From the NCBI GenBank assembly GCA_037893245.1, contig JBAIAA010000532.1, forward strand, positions 744,001-808,000: a stretch of 64,000 nucleotides of DNA. The letters run 5' to 3'. Position numbers and translations under genes: made by a program. Each line of letters begins with the position of its first letter. The first letter of the stretch is position 1. This document shows, one piece after another, positions 1 through 10,777 of the stretch. The notes beneath the pieces were generated by a model, which was given only the letters and a program-made list of their open reading frames with translations, made no database searches and was not told the DNA's origin. The stretch comes from Crossaster papposus. Its lineage: Eukaryota; Echinodermata; Asteroidea; Velatida; Solasteridae.

Positions 1-45
1 AATTTATTTAGTTTTAGTTCACAATGTCAACTGGTTTATTAAAGA

Positions 46-372
46 GTTGAACTCATTTTTTTTTTTTGTAAAACACGAATTTGAACAACTCGACTTTGGA
101 CAACTCGACCATTACGTGTATGACAGCGTAGCATGTGGTATATTGCGTGCCGCATCGCAGGCACAAATAATCTCTTGTATGGAGTATGCACGATGATTGC
201 TACGTGGTTTGCGCCGTGCAAAGAATACATCACAACACGCGCGGTCGCGACATGCATACAGGGCCAGGGGCCGATATGGCAAGGCGAACTGTGCACGTGC
301 ACCGGTTGCGCGACGCACCGGCGCGGTCAAGTTGTCTCAATTCGTGTTTTCCCACCAGTCGAGTTGTCCGAG
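46..372. mobile_element. Probable foldback element with CAACTCGAC subterminal repeats
   Basis: ACACGAATTTGAACAACTCG at 74-93 is mirrored by GTTGTCTCAATTCGTGTTTT at 331-350, and CAACTCGAC occurs repeatedly near both ends. The interior (130-320) is much more GC-rich than its surroundings. Short open frames here are not protein-like. Confidence 0.4.
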
Positions 373-639
373 CTCCCTTTCTATTCTAACATCGTCACTG
401 AGACACAAGACCTTATCTTGGCGGAATGATCGATTAATATGATCGACAATAATTTCTGTCCCTTTGCGAATGTGTTGAATGATTTTACTTTCGCATTTTT
501 TGTTTTATTATAGGGAATTTATATTATATTATATTTTAGTTCTTTTTATCACCTTTAATAATATTCAGAAATTTATTGAACAAAGTTTGGGTGTGATAAA
601 ACAAATGTTAAACTGTGCCTTATCTTAATAAATACCCTC

Positions 640-881
640 TTAACCAGTTCGCGCCGGATGACGTATATAAACGCAAAAATTTCCCCAAATTCAAAACGGA
701 TGACGAATAAATACGCCAAGTTCAAGTTCGGAAATGTATGTCAGCAGCGCGCAAGGCCGGAAATGCGTGGGTGTGCTACCCAGCACTATCGGCCTGAACA
801 CGCTTCGGATCGAGTTTCGTTAAAAATAATCCCGCCCGTCGGCTCTGCGATGTAAAAATAATCCCGGCGCGAACTGGTTAA
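640..881 (+). mobile_element. Family B TTAA element, type copy
   Basis: The 18-base inverted ends TTAACCAGTTCGCGCCGG and CCGGCGCGAACTGGTTAA match perfectly, including the TTAA duplication. The body is 242 bases with no coding capacity. TTAA targets and CC-initial termini suggest mobilisation by a piggyBac-like transposase (inference). Confidence 0.85.
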
Positions 882-1016
882 TTGTGTTGTACATGTATCT
901 CATAATCCAGCTGGTGATGCTTTGCTAATATTATTTACACAAAATCATGCCACTGCCATTTAAACTGCGGATCCGGTGCCAAAATAGACTTGTGATGATG
1001 AACGTGGCCGGCCTAG
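882..1016. other. No feature seen
   Basis: Short unique spacer between a family B copy and the doubtful coding remnant. Confidence 0.3.
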
Positions 1017-1630
1017 TACATCCAGGTCAAAACAGGAAAAAAAAAATATAAATCAAATACTGCTAAAGTAAAGACAACAAGCAAAGCAAATGTATCAAAC
1101 GAAAAAGAGCAGCACGAAAAAAAGAAAAAAGCTAGACTTGCAGTGTTGCAAGCCAAAGTACTTCAAATTCATGTACGAAGGGAAACATTTGAGGTTTTGA
1201 ATGTATGTTGTTATCGAATTAGCCCCTTTGGGACTTCCTGCCAACCACGAGAATACCTTTGGTTTAAAAAGTGATATTTGAAAAAATATATTGTGTTTCC
1301 CTGGCTAGAACTTCAGCATTCTTAATTTCATACTCGTTTATTTCACAGGTTGTAATGAAGAATGTTGAATCTGTCCAACTCAAGTTCATGGGAAAAAAAG
1401 TTAGTGGCTCAGCATTTATCGGGCCAGATAGAACCAAACGTGACCAAATATACACCCATCCAGGGACCGATGTCTTGTTTGTGCTTCAGCCTCTGGGCCT
1501 TAAAATGAGAGGTTGGACGAGCAGTATGTCTTCCAATTTCATCAAGAGGACATGGAGAAAATTCTGGCGAGCTGAAAATGTAGTAACAAATCATCGTTAC
1601 AAATTGCTGACATCATTACTAAAAAGCTGA
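1017..1630 (+). pseudogene. Possible two-exon coding remnant, unrecognised
   Basis: One frame is open from 1017 to a GTATGT donor-like site at 1203. It encodes a very Lys-rich segment with HEKKKKARLAVLQAKVLQIH, likely helical. After TTTATTTCACAG (ending 1348) a phase-0 frame continues for 93 codons to TGA at 1628-1630, including GPDRTKRDQIYTHPGTDVLF. There is no start codon in the first part, so it could only be an internal exon. No family is recognised. The match of two splice sites, phases and open frames is suggestive but could be chance in 600 bases of AT-rich DNA; a decayed transposon gene is another possibility. Confidence 0.22.
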
Positions 1631-1718
1631 CATCACTTGTTAAAAGTTTGCAAATGCTTGTTCAATACATGTCAAACATTTCACACGTAACAAGGACTTC
1701 GTGGGTAGGCACTCACCG

Positions 1719-1985
1719 CGATAGGGGGACAGGCTCTTTTGTTTAGAAAAGACAGACCGAGTAGTGGGGACATTTTCGAGTCCCCATAGCGCGTTGGGTG
1801 TTCAGTAAAGGTAGAACAAGGTAAAATCGGGTTAGGGTATAATAAAAAAAAATGAAGAAGAGGACAAATTAGGGTGATCCAGAAAATTTTTAGAATTTTA
1901 GAGTGTTCTGAGTTTGAGATTAGAGAGATTTCAGTTTACATACAAACCATATGGGTGTCTTCCCATAACACTATGTACCAAAAGA
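1719..1985 (-). repeat. Dispersed repeat, copy 1
   Basis: GGGGGACAGGCTCTTTTGTT, GACAGACCGAGTAGTGGGGA and AACCATATGGGTGTCTTCCC recur in inverted orientation at 18137-18425. Contains GGTTAGGGTATAATA, which looks telomere-like only by chance. Confidence 0.7.
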
Positions 1986-2301
1986 ATAAAAGTCCCTGTT
2001 AAGTGTGAAACCTCTCATTCATGGGCCTGATGTATGTTAACTTCTTAACAATCATTTTGTTATTTTCAATAATTAATTGGCCGAGTACTTTGTCAATGTT
2101 TAAATTGTTCATACCTTTTTCACATTTAAGGGCTAACTGAAAGAAAACACAATCATAAGTGTTTACACTCCAAACTGTGGCTGAGTTGAGAGTTATGTTC
2201 CAAGAACTGCCCTTAAATTTCTAAAAGACTGCCACTTCTGCCAGTTATTTTTATTTTATATCTTGCCATGTTTATTTACCTAACACCAAGGTACTCTGGG
2301 T
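1986..2301. other. No feature seen
   Basis: AT-rich spacer with stops in all frames. Confidence 0.3.
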
Positions 2302-2688
2302 TTAAAGGAAGGATACACCATCGTAATTGTTTGAATTATCATGAATGGGTGGATTTGGGGGGTTGTATTTAATAGTAAATATCGTTTAACTGAGCTGTCC
2401 GAAGTTTTACATCATAGATGCTGAGAAAAGCAAGAAAAGTGGCATTTGTTTTTAACCGGCGTTGGGCAGTGGTTCTTATGTTGTTACTGGGGGTTTTCGC
2501 AGTCGCCGTCCAGCCATCGTTAATTTTTCAAAATACAATTCAATTTTTCAGAACAATTACAGGATATCTAGAGCAATCCTTTCGCTGGATGCCTACAATC
2601 ATTATTTACTTTCAAATAAGTAAAATATTTCCTAATACTTTGGTAGTAAAACAATTTTGATATCTGCAAATGGTGTATTCTATCTTTT
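2302..2688 (+). mobile_element. Family A TTAA element
   Basis: Begins TTAAAGGAAGGATACACCAT and ends ATGGTGTATTCTATCTTTT. The body has the family's landmarks: GGTGGATTTGGGGGGTTGTA, CAACCGGCGT-type and GGATATCTAG segments. The right TTAA has mutated. Confidence 0.75.
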
Positions 2689-2735
2689 ATGTTTATGTTA
2701 TTAACCCTAACCCCCTCACTGCTTTTTCTAGAAAG

Positions 2736-2888
2736 TATCCTGAATCCGCCAAAGTCCACCAATTTTGGTTTGCAAAAACTGCTGGTGTCCTGAGTCCATC
2801 AGACTCCACCAGTATGCATACTGGAGAGATCTTGAGTCCATCAATAATCCACCAGCAAAAGTTGATGGACTCTGGCGGATTCAGGATA
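2736..2888. mobile_element. Foldback element
   Basis: TATCCTGAATCCGCCAAAGT at 2736 mirrors ACTCTGGCGGATTCAGGATA at 2869-2888. A third arm copy, GGTATCCTGAATCCGCTAAA, lies at 3045-3064; the intervening DNA has several AGTCCATCA repeats. Confidence 0.55.
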
Positions 2889-3080
2889 CCAAGGTGGCAT
2901 ACAAAAAATTGCAGTGCGTTTCTCCATAGAGTCCATCACAGTCCATCACCTAAATTTCTGAATCTTGAATCCATCAAACTCCTGCAGTAACGCTAGGCTT
3001 AAAATCCTCAATCCATCACACTCCTCCAGTTTGTTCAATATGGAGGTATCCTGAATCCGCTAAAATCCTCAAACAGGAAA

Positions 3081-3603
3081 TGGATTTTGATAGGGTTAAT
3101 ACATTAGTTGGTAAGTGGTTTGGTGTCCCAGTTACGTGTGAAACCGGATTTTTGTATATATGTTGATCATGTAACTTGCAAAATAATGCAACTGGGTGCA
3201 ACATTTTTGTGTTTTATTAAAGTGTACATGTTGAGCAATACAAAATAAGTGTGCTGGGAATAAATAAAGTAGTTTTGAAATGTTGACATCTATGTCCCAC
3301 TTCATACCCCTTATTTATAGAAAGACCACAATTTGCATACAAATGTAGCACTTGCGAAAGTATGTGACTCTTCTATTCAGTCACAGGAATGTTTACAAGT
3401 TGTACTTTATATTGCAATAGAAAATATGGCACTACATGCATTACCCACAGGTTTGGAGAAAGGTGAGAGTTCAAATACATTGGTTTATTTGGTTAGGTTT
3501 GGTATCATCCTTTCCTGATCGCTCCATCAATACATCAATGCATAAACCCATTTGTACCAAATCAATCAAACTCCAACAGTTTGAGTTTAGCTGGTTCAGT
3601 ACT
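3081..3603. other. No gene seen
   Basis: T-rich DNA; AATCAATCAAACTCCAACAG near 3562 resembles the CAAACTCCAACTTG stretch at 35212, hinting at an old repeat. Confidence 0.25.
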
Positions 3604-4080
3604 GTACAAATACAGCATGGTTTGAGGGGAAGTAGTGGGAATTACGCTGGTCCCAAGTTGTAGGTCAGCTCGACTACCTCCCGAGCTGACCTACACCGAG
3701 GGACCAGTAATTCCCAATATTTTCCAGAAATAAACCATGCTGTATTTATATTACTACACCTCATAAATATTCACTGCCTTGTCGATAACGGCCTTTGTAG
3801 ATTTTGCATCTCTATTCAGCACAAGATATTCAAGTTCTTCGTCAGTCAATGACGGAAATCTAGTAACGTTACTGAGACTGGTTCCATAAAGTTACATGCC
3901 ATAGACTACATGTCTACGAGGCGGTTTCCAGAGGGAATTTGTTGGTGCTACGAGAAAAGAATACCGCACGGCAGCGAGCTGGATACTCACTGGAATGACA
4001 TCACCTGGCAGCAAAACATTTTTACTTCCCGGACGCGGGGCGGAATCAGACAATGACCTGCTCCAATTTGCTCATGAAAA
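3604..4080 (-). repeat. Large dispersed repeat with hairpin end, copy 1
   Basis: Starts at AAATACAGCATGGTTTGAGG, contains the hairpin GTAGGTCAGCTCGACTACCT / CGAGCTGACCTAC, and continues through GATATTCAAGTTCTTCGTCA and TACCGCACGGCAGCGAGCTG to about 4080. The same sequence occurs inverted at 32853-33299. Confidence 0.7.
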
Positions 4081-4138
4081 ACAATCCCGAATCTGGGCTC
4101 GGATAATGTCCAAATAAACAAATAAATGAATTGGTTAA
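4075..4138 (+). mobile_element. Family B fragment
   Basis: GAAAAACAATCCCGAATCTG then GGCTCGG and a terminal TTGGTTAA resemble the right third of the copy at 41964. Decayed, with an AT-rich insertion near the end. Confidence 0.35.
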
Positions 4139-4256
4139 AACCGGCTCATGGGCCTCAAAAAACGTTGTTAATGCCCGAGCCGAAGAACGCGCCTAGGCCC
4201 ACGAACCAATTTGAAACAATTGTTTAAAACCAGCCAACCACATTTTGATTCCCTTT

Positions 4257-4496
4257 GGGCCTTTTCGAAACCTTTGCTTCGTCTTCGGCTTTGGCTTCGC
4301 CTCCGAATCCTGAATTACTGAGAAGCAAATAGAAATTAAAGCAAAAATACATAGTCTAACTTTTGGGTTCATATCAGTAGATTGAATGTTTCTGAAGCAC
4401 AACAGGCATCAAAATGTGGCAGGGGATCTCGCAGTTGGGAATCTAAAATCGCCTTAAGCCAAAAACGAAGACGAAGCCATGGATTCGAAAAGGCCC
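4257..4496. mobile_element. Foldback element, GGCCTTTTCGAA ends
   Basis: GGGCCTTTTCGAAACCTTTG plus CTTCGTCTTCGGCTTT at left mirrors GAAGACGAAGCCATGGATTC plus GAAAAGGCCC at right, about 38-base arms. The ends resemble those of the hairpin at 43742-43880. Confidence 0.6.
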
Positions 4497-5187
4497 TATA
4501 TTAATAAGAGTCCACTGTTATCAGCACTGAGCACTTTTTTACATAGGATTATGTAGTGTACTGGTACTGTACAGTCATCATGTATGACTGGTCAAATCTT
4601 CAACACAAGAGGGCGCTGTTGAAATAGCTGTTAGTATGTTGGGGGGGGGGGGGGGGGGGGAGTGGCATGGCATGAACACATGCTCAAAAACACACAACAC
4701 ACCAAATGTGTCACGTATGCCCCCGACCCTAATGGTCAGATAGTGGCGAACATACATTCTTCCATCCAGAGGGCTGTGTACACAATTATGTTTGTTGTAT
4801 GGTACATTCAGGCCAGACTTAGTTTTTAGCTGTGATTCCTACTAAGCTACACTGGTAATGATTTCCCGCAATGTTTTAAAGCAATTTTGCTTTCTATGGG
4901 GACTGCAGGATGATATAATAAAGGTAGGTAAACTGTACTAGGCCAAACTTTACTTTGAGGCATACAATGTGAGTTGAAACAAGTTTCAGCAATGTTGTAG
5001 TCCTGAACTTTCTGAGTACTTTGTTAACTAGCACAAAGTGAGACAAACATAGCGAGACAAACATTGACAATAGAGAGAACCAATGAAGTCGATGTTAGAG
5101 AGAAAAAATTACTTGGGACTTTGGACGCATAAAAATACTTTTTAATCAAAGTTTTGGGACAGAAGTACTTGAAAAGTACTCGGTCGA
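4497..5187. other. No gene seen
   Basis: Apart from the poly-G run this is AT-rich sequence without recognisable repeats; GTGAGACAAACATAGCGAGA at 5038 is a small direct repeat. Confidence 0.25.
4641..4660. repeat. Poly-G run
   Basis: Twenty consecutive G; could form G-quadruplex on this strand. Confidence 0.95.
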
Positions 5188-5579
5188 GTAGGATACACCA
5201 TTTGCAGATATCGAGAAAAAAAAAATACTTCCGAATTATTAAGAAATACTTTACTTATTTGAAAGTCAATAATGATTGTAGGCATCCAGCAAAATGATTG
5301 CGCTAGATATCCTGTAATTGTTTTGAAAATTGAATTTTATATAAAAAAATAAAATTTGCAATCGCTGTCTGGCGATTGCGAAAAAAACAAAAAAAACACA
5401 TTTGAACCACTGCCCGACGCGGTTGAAAACGAATGCCGTTTTTCTTGCTTTTCTCAGCATCCATGATTGTAAAACTTTGGACAGGTCAGTTAAGCGACAG
5501 GTCAGTATAAAATACAACCCCCAAAACCACCCATTCATGATAATTCAAGCAATTACCAATGGTGTATCCTACCTTTTAA
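5188..5579 (-). mobile_element. Family A TTAA element
   Basis: Reverse copy: TAGGATACACCATTTGCAGA at left, AATGGTGTATCCTACCTTTT at right. The left TTAA is replaced by GTCGAG, suggesting loss or a one-sided mutation. The middle holds the family's GCGATCGC-type hairpin (GCAATCGCTGTCTGGCGATTGC). Confidence 0.75.
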
Positions 5580-6670
5580 AAGCTTAATCATTCAAGATTC
5601 TGATTGTTCACAGTTTTAAATTTTTTTAGCAAAGTATTTAATGTCCATTGTCTGTATTTAGTGTATATATAATGCAACTTTATCTATACCAAACAATCTT
5701 AATGTCTGGTAGTTAAGCTGGTACTCGTAAAGTACTCGACTACAAATGTGAGTTGCGGTAATCTTGTAGTTTTTGACCTCGTTCCATATTTATAAGAGAG
5801 CAAAAAGACACTTTCTTGTTTGGGAAATTTGGCGGTGATACAACTTTTTACATTCAGTTAAAGTTACTTCATGTGTTTGGAATCATGAAAATAGTTTGCT
5901 ATAATATCATGGATATTTGAGCAAAGCTAAACAAATTGTTGAAAGAGGGCAGGTTTTTTATTTACATTTACATGTATGAGGGAAATTGAGGGTTAAAATG
6001 ACAACCTGCACGACACAAAAAAACAAGATGGCGATAAGCATGTTTGCGAGTTGAAACAAATGGTAAAAAGTCACATTTTTATCAAAGCTACTGAGCAGAA
6101 TTACTAAAAAAAACTAAAACATAAATTCATCTGTAGAACAAGACTGCTCGAGGCTGGACAAGTCAACTTGTAATTGGCTGTAAAATGCAAACTTTACATT
6201 TTACTACATTTTATTTTGGATGGAACTTGTAAATTAAAGAGGGGAGGGGGGGTGGTGGGGGTAGGTGTTCTAAACTGTGTATGGTGAACCGAGTTACCAC
6301 CCACTCTGAACTAGTTTTTGTATCAAAGAAATAAAATGCTTATCAAACCAGAAGTTAACCTGTGCAAAACATAAAAGTAAAAAATACAGGTTTTGATTTG
6401 TAAGTATTTGACTTGCATATAGACCATGTGCCCTATGTTTACATCTGTATTCAAATGTGCCGGACAGAATGTGTGCGCATATTGCTTGGCACATTTTGAA
6501 TTTAGACGTAAACAGAGGGCACAGATACATATTTGTGTGTTGAATTTGAATAGTGTTCATGAAGTTTGTTTATCCATATAGACTTTCCACAATTGTGAAG
6601 TTTGTATACATGTATGCATTGAATTTGAAAGAAGCTTAAAAACAAGACTACATTGCCCCAATAACCCATC
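5580..6670. other. No gene seen
   Basis: AT-rich, with a G-rich patch at 6238-6262 (GAGGGGAGGGGGGGTGGTGG). Confidence 0.25.
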
Positions 6671-7011
6671 TTAAAGGTAGTATACACCATTGGTAATTGC
6701 TTGAATTATCATGAATAAGTGGATTTGGGGGGTTGTATTTTATAGTAAATATCGTTTAACTAACCTGTCTGAAGTTTTACAATGGTGAATGCCGAAAAAA
6801 ACACAAAAACAGCGTTTGTTTTCAACCGGCGTCGAGCGATCGCAATTTTTTCTTTATAAAATTTTATTTTTTATAATAATTAAAAGATATCTAGCGCAAA
6901 TATTTTGCTGAATACCTAGAATCATTGTTTACTTTCAGATGAGTAAGATATTTCTTAATAATTCGGCAGTAAATTTTTTCGATATCTGCAAATGGTGTAT
7001 CCTACCTTTAA
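6671..7011 (+). mobile_element. Family A TTAA element
   Basis: TTAA AGGTAGTATACACCATTGG at left and AAATGGTGTATCCTACCT TTAA at right; outer flanks differ, so TTAA is the target duplication. 341 bases. Confidence 0.85.
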
Positions 7012-7136
7012 ATGTTAAAATACTGTTGACTGAGGTTCCCAAAACAGTTGACCATTGATCAGTCTTGACATTTTGGCTTATATCCCTTCTCCTCTTAGGC
7101 AAAACAAAATACATACCGGTACATACATGTAGACAG

Positions 7137-7346
7137 TAGGGCTGTGCATCGGAACTGGGTATTCGAGTACCCGACCGTTGATGTCAGAAACCGATTGCAG
7201 ATGAAATCGGGTACCCGTAGCCAACTTTACAAACTACATTAGCATTCTCAGATGATGAAACGTAAGGTTTTTTCAATAGGTACCAAGGTACCCATGTTGT
7301 TGTTTTTGTAATTGGGTACTTGGTTCCCAAACTACATGTAGCCCTA
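7137..7346. mobile_element. hAT-like nonautonomous element
   Basis: Ends TAGGGCTGTGCATCGG and ACATGTAGCCCTA are inverted for the first eight bases in the hAT style. The interior has several GGGTACC-type repeats. No matching 8-base flanks are visible (GTAGACAG / AATCCCAC). Confidence 0.4.
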
Positions 7347-7789
7347 AATCCCACCCTAATAATCGATACTTGTAGAGAAGGAACCTAATTCCGCCCTCCT
7401 TGTGAACTTACTGCACCCCATAAACTCATGCCTGACCTGCCAGTCTGGGTTTGTTTTTTCCAAGAAATATGTCTAGTCTGTGGTTTACAGTTTATTCTGA
7501 CTAATGGGAATGGTCATGACACTGGCACGGAATCACTCCTTGGAGCTGATACATTAAACAAAAATGTATGGGGACTCTGAAAGGTTGGACTCCAATGATG
7601 GGTTTCCAAACCACTCTATCTATCATGCAGTTCTTGATGTTTTGCCCTTGAATTCTGTATCCTCTGCTTGGAGTTTGACAAAGTCCTCAGGTGGCTGACC
7701 TCTTGACCTCTTTCTGCATTTAGGTTGCCATAGTAGAACCCTGGAGGCGCTTTATCCTTTTTTCAAACACTGCCCCCAATTTATTGAAT

Positions 7790-7974
7790 TCGTCTGAAGG
7801 AAGTCAAGGAACCAGACTGTTAAAACAACACTTTTTTTCTTTTCCTTTTTCAGCTTATATGAACACAAAACTTGTAAACAGGTCAGCATCACAATATTTA
7901 CTATAAAATATGAATCCCCTAATGCATCCATTTTTGAAAATTACGGCAAAAGCAAATTGTGTATGTACCTTTAA
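7790..7974 (+). mobile_element. Relative of family A, copy 1
   Basis: Contains GTCAAGGAACCAGACTGTTA and ACAATATTTACTATAAAATA, and ends GTACCTTTAA. Only the last third resembles family A in reverse orientation. A second copy is at 38320-38495; the left boundary is unclear. Confidence 0.5.
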
Positions 7975-7995
7975 ACATACAGTACATGGACTTGT

Positions 7996-8265
7996 TTAAC
8001 CAGCTCGCGCCAGAGGACGTATACATGCAAAGTTTTCCACAGATTCCAAACGGATGACGCATAAACACGACACGAGCAAGGCCAGGAATGTCTGTTAGCA
8101 GCAAGCAAGGCCGGAAATGTCTGTTAGCAGCAAGCAAGGCCGGAAATGCATGGGTGTGCTTCCCGGTACCATTGGCCAGAACCCGCCTCGGATCGAGTTT
8201 TGTTTAAAAAAATCCCGCGCCCTCGGTTCAGTGATCTTAAAATAATTCCGACGCGAACTGGTTAA
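7996..8265 (+). mobile_element. Family B TTAA element with internal duplication
   Basis: TTAA at both ends with slightly decayed inverted ends (CCAGCTCGCGCCAG; GACGCGAACTGG). The segment GAATGTCTGTTAGCAGCAAG plus CAAGGCCGG is tandemly repeated, making this the longest copy at 270 bases. Confidence 0.8.
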
Positions 8266-8535
8266 AACCAGCTGGCACGTACTGGTACCGGTATATATTC
8301 CCTTATTCAAAATAACACATTTACTTGAGTTCATGAGTGACATGCATACATGTACCACCAGCACATTGAAGAATGGACAAAGTATCGCTGTTGTATTCAA
8401 ATGACTCTCGTCATTAGACACAGTGTCAACAACAACAAAACTACATTTATTTACACTGTACATTATTATTGTGACCCGGCTAAGAATATTTCTTTAAATG
8501 TTTATTTGCACATTGCACATGTATGTAAAGATCAC

Positions 8536-8725
8536 CTTTTAACCCTAACTATCCCCATCGAGACAAACTCCAACACCATGTTTTGCTAGAATCTGTTTAG
8601 GGATGGGTCTTCAACACAGGTTTTGGTATACCTCCAGAATCAGAGTCCAACAGTTTGTGTGTAAAGTTTGCCATATGATGTCGGGATTTGCCAGGATGGG
8701 TATGGTTCCAACTAAATTCTTGTTT
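8536..8725 (+). repeat. Dispersed repeat, copy 1
   Basis: TTAACCCTAACTATCCCCAT, AAACTCCAACACCATGTTTT, ACCTCCAGAATCAGAGTCCA and GTTTGCCATATGATGTCGGG recur in the same order and orientation at 23222-23410. Confidence 0.6.
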
Positions 8726-8736
8726 GTGTGTTCTGG

Positions 8737-8892
8737 TTTTCGGAACATTTACAGGGTATTTAGTGCAATCATTTTGCTGGATGCCTAGAATCATTATTTA
8801 CTTTCAAATAAGATTTCTTAATAATTCGGTAGTAGTAGTAGTAGTAGTACTTGTAGTAAAAGTTTTCGTTATTTGCAAATGGTGTATCCTAC
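8737..8892 (+). mobile_element. Family A fragment with TAG microsatellite
   Basis: Only the right 40 percent remains, from a CGGAACATTTACAGGGTATT segment to ATGGTGTATCCTAC. The usual GGTAGTAA has expanded into an AGT/TAG run at 8829-8849. Confidence 0.65.
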
Positions 8893-8904
8893 ATGTACAG
8901 GCGT

Positions 8905-9213
8905 GAGTTAGTCTTGCATACGCACTGTGGACCTCCGAACAATATAGGTCCACACGATGCGGGAAGAGGTTACGGTGTGTGGACTTGCACACGTCCACAA
9001 TCCGTTTTTCAGTTTCCGAAAAAGAGCGCTAGAGGAAAAACGGGTTAGGGTTATATATAGAAAAGATAGAAGGGACAGCTGAGAGGCCCATAATCCTAAT
9101 TTGAGGGTAAATTTGTTTTGGGGAAGCAAGAAAAATGAGTATTTAGTCAAAGTTTGTTAACTACACGAATACAAAGGATTGTCCACAGTGCGTATGTAAG
9201 GTAAAGCTGTGTG
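8905..9213 (+). mobile_element. 309-bp inverted-repeat element, copy 1
   Basis: TTGCATACGCACTGTGGAC at left mirrors GTCCACAGTGCGTATGTAA at right. The whole 309 bases recur at 33531-33839 with about seven to ten differences and no length change. It begins 12 bases after a broken family A copy. Confidence 0.75.
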
Positions 9214-9671
9214 TGTGTATTGTTCTTAAACATAAATGTCCTTAGCAAAGCTGTACATGTATGTAGTGATTTGTAGATGTACTGAAATTGCCTCTCAACA
9301 GGTTCTGGACATAATAGGGACTCCGTGTTCCAACTTGGTGGAATGATATTCAGAATAAAAATTGTTTTCTGATATGATAAGCACATTCTCTAGTTGGTTT
9401 CGGTACTAGTATAACATCTGTACGCTAATCTTATGTGACCCCGCATGCCATATAATCTGAGTCAACTGATGTCATTTCGATCAGCAATATGGACTATAAG
9501 CTGTTGACTGGTAAATCTGAACGTCGTGTTTTTCTAACAAAACAACCGTGACTAGAAGACGCGAAAGAAGCCACTGGTCTGCAGAGTTTAAGGTCAAGGC
9601 GCAGTCTTGTTTTGCATTGAAGTTAATCGCCAGATCCATGTACTCGTATCATAGGCGCTGTACGGTATCAT

Positions 9672-9970
9672 AGCCCTTTTCACACTAGGCAAATCTTTGG
9701 GTTGACACAGGGTTTAAAACATGCAGTGTCGGCCCCGAGATTGATTTCGCTCCAGGTTGAACTCAACCCTGCTCCAGACCAGGGTTGAGATTTTCAACCC
9801 GGGTTGGAAGTCTAGCCCGGGTTCAAATTAGTAGCAATCGAGCGGAACAAACTCACTTTGCACGAAGCAAGTGTGAAACGACACATGGTTGAACAACCCG
9901 GGGCAGTAGTGGGTTCACCCAGGGTCGAGTATAAAATGGGCTTGCGGGTTGAAAGCTCTTGATCTGTGTA
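9672..9970 (+). repeat. TTTTCACACT family, partial
   Basis: CCCTTTTCACACTAGGCAAA opens the stretch; CCAGGGTTGAGATTTTCAAC and CCCGGGTTGG match the interior of 22270-23076. Right end not found. Confidence 0.45.
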
Positions 9971-9987
9971 GAGATGTTTGACAAGTG

Positions 9988-10080
9988 TTGAAGGCCGTAG
10001 ACTTTTACAATCATGAATACCAAGAAAAGCACGAAAAACAGCGTTTGATTTCAACCGTCGTCGAGCAGTTATTATGTTAT
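9988..10080 (+). mobile_element. Family A internal fragment
   Basis: Contains ACTTTTACAATCATGAATAC and GAAAAACAGCGTTTGATTTC-like sequence followed by CGTCGAGCAGTTATTATG, all from the middle of family A; no ends remain. Confidence 0.5.
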
Positions 10081-10633
10081 TTGTGGTGACCCTCCCACTA
10101 GTGTCAACTGAGCTGATCAGCAGAGCACAACGATATGCGTTTTTTTCGAAGATAGATATGCCCTTTTATTCAACATATTACGTAATTCGCTGTGAATAGA
10201 ATGATGTACGGCTAGACCACTAAACACCGGCTAAGCAGTAACTTGTACACGGCTGGATAAACAGCCGATTATTTTCTTACTGAATTGCGATGATCTCAGG
10301 AGTTTATCTACACGTGCACTTCTCTGTTTTAGCCACCGTACAATAGTTGTTCGTGACTAAAATAATCTGGTGATCATCACCGTTTATAAATTTGGCCCCA
10401 AATGTTCAAGTGATGTTTATTGTTTGTGATTGATATTAAGCTGTTTTTTATTTGCTTAGCATGAAAACTCACATGGAATTTTGGCTGGTAACTTGTTTTT
10501 ACGATGGTCCCTACAATATTTTTAGGCCGTTTTGTTTGCTCATAATCAATGACAAACTCTGTTGAAAATATAGTACCAGACAAATTTAAATAATTGTGGT
10601 GAAATTTCGTTCCTTTTTTTTTTTTTATAATAG
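10081..10633. other. Upstream of the stalk exon
   Basis: Presumed intron ending in the T-tract and AG before exon 10634. No upstream exon with an LDL-receptor class A cysteine pattern was found here or to the left. Confidence 0.3.
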
Positions 10634-10777
10634 GAAGAAAAGCCAAACTCCCGGAGTCGTACCCGCTAGTGCGAGATGTCCGCAAGACATCTGACCACAG
10701 TGTTCTTACTACACCAGGTGCTGACAACATTACTACAAGTACAACAACACATTGTAAGAATTCCACTAACCATAACG
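10634..10777 (+). CDS. Internal exon, putative extracellular stalk of PMEPA1/LDLRAD4-like protein
   Basis: A T-rich tract (10607-10627) and an AG at 10632-10633 precede this 144-base exon, and GTACGT follows it. Only one frame is open throughout: two bases, 47 codons, one base (phase 1 in, phase 1 out). The peptide is rich in Ser, Thr and Asn, includes TTPGADNITTSTTTHC, and has two N-glycosylation sequons (NIT, NST), as expected of a stalk outside the cell. The phase fits exon 31778-31971, where the junction codon becomes GAT (Asp). A second possible donor, GTAAGA at 10754, keeps the same phase and would remove eight residues including one sequon. No homologue is recognised for this stretch alone; it belongs to the gene by phase and topology, which is inference. 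It could instead be a chance open stretch between splice-like sites. Confidence 0.5.

Noticed and set aside
9045-9056. Telomere-like GGGTTAGGGTTA
   Set aside because: Single short match inside a dispersed element, also seen in copy 2 at 33671; no tandem TTAGGG.
1-10633. LDL-receptor class A exon expected upstream in LDLRAD4-type genes
   Set aside because: No six-cysteine pattern with the acidic CDG..DC..SDE signature was seen on the + strand; it may be outside the window or absent.
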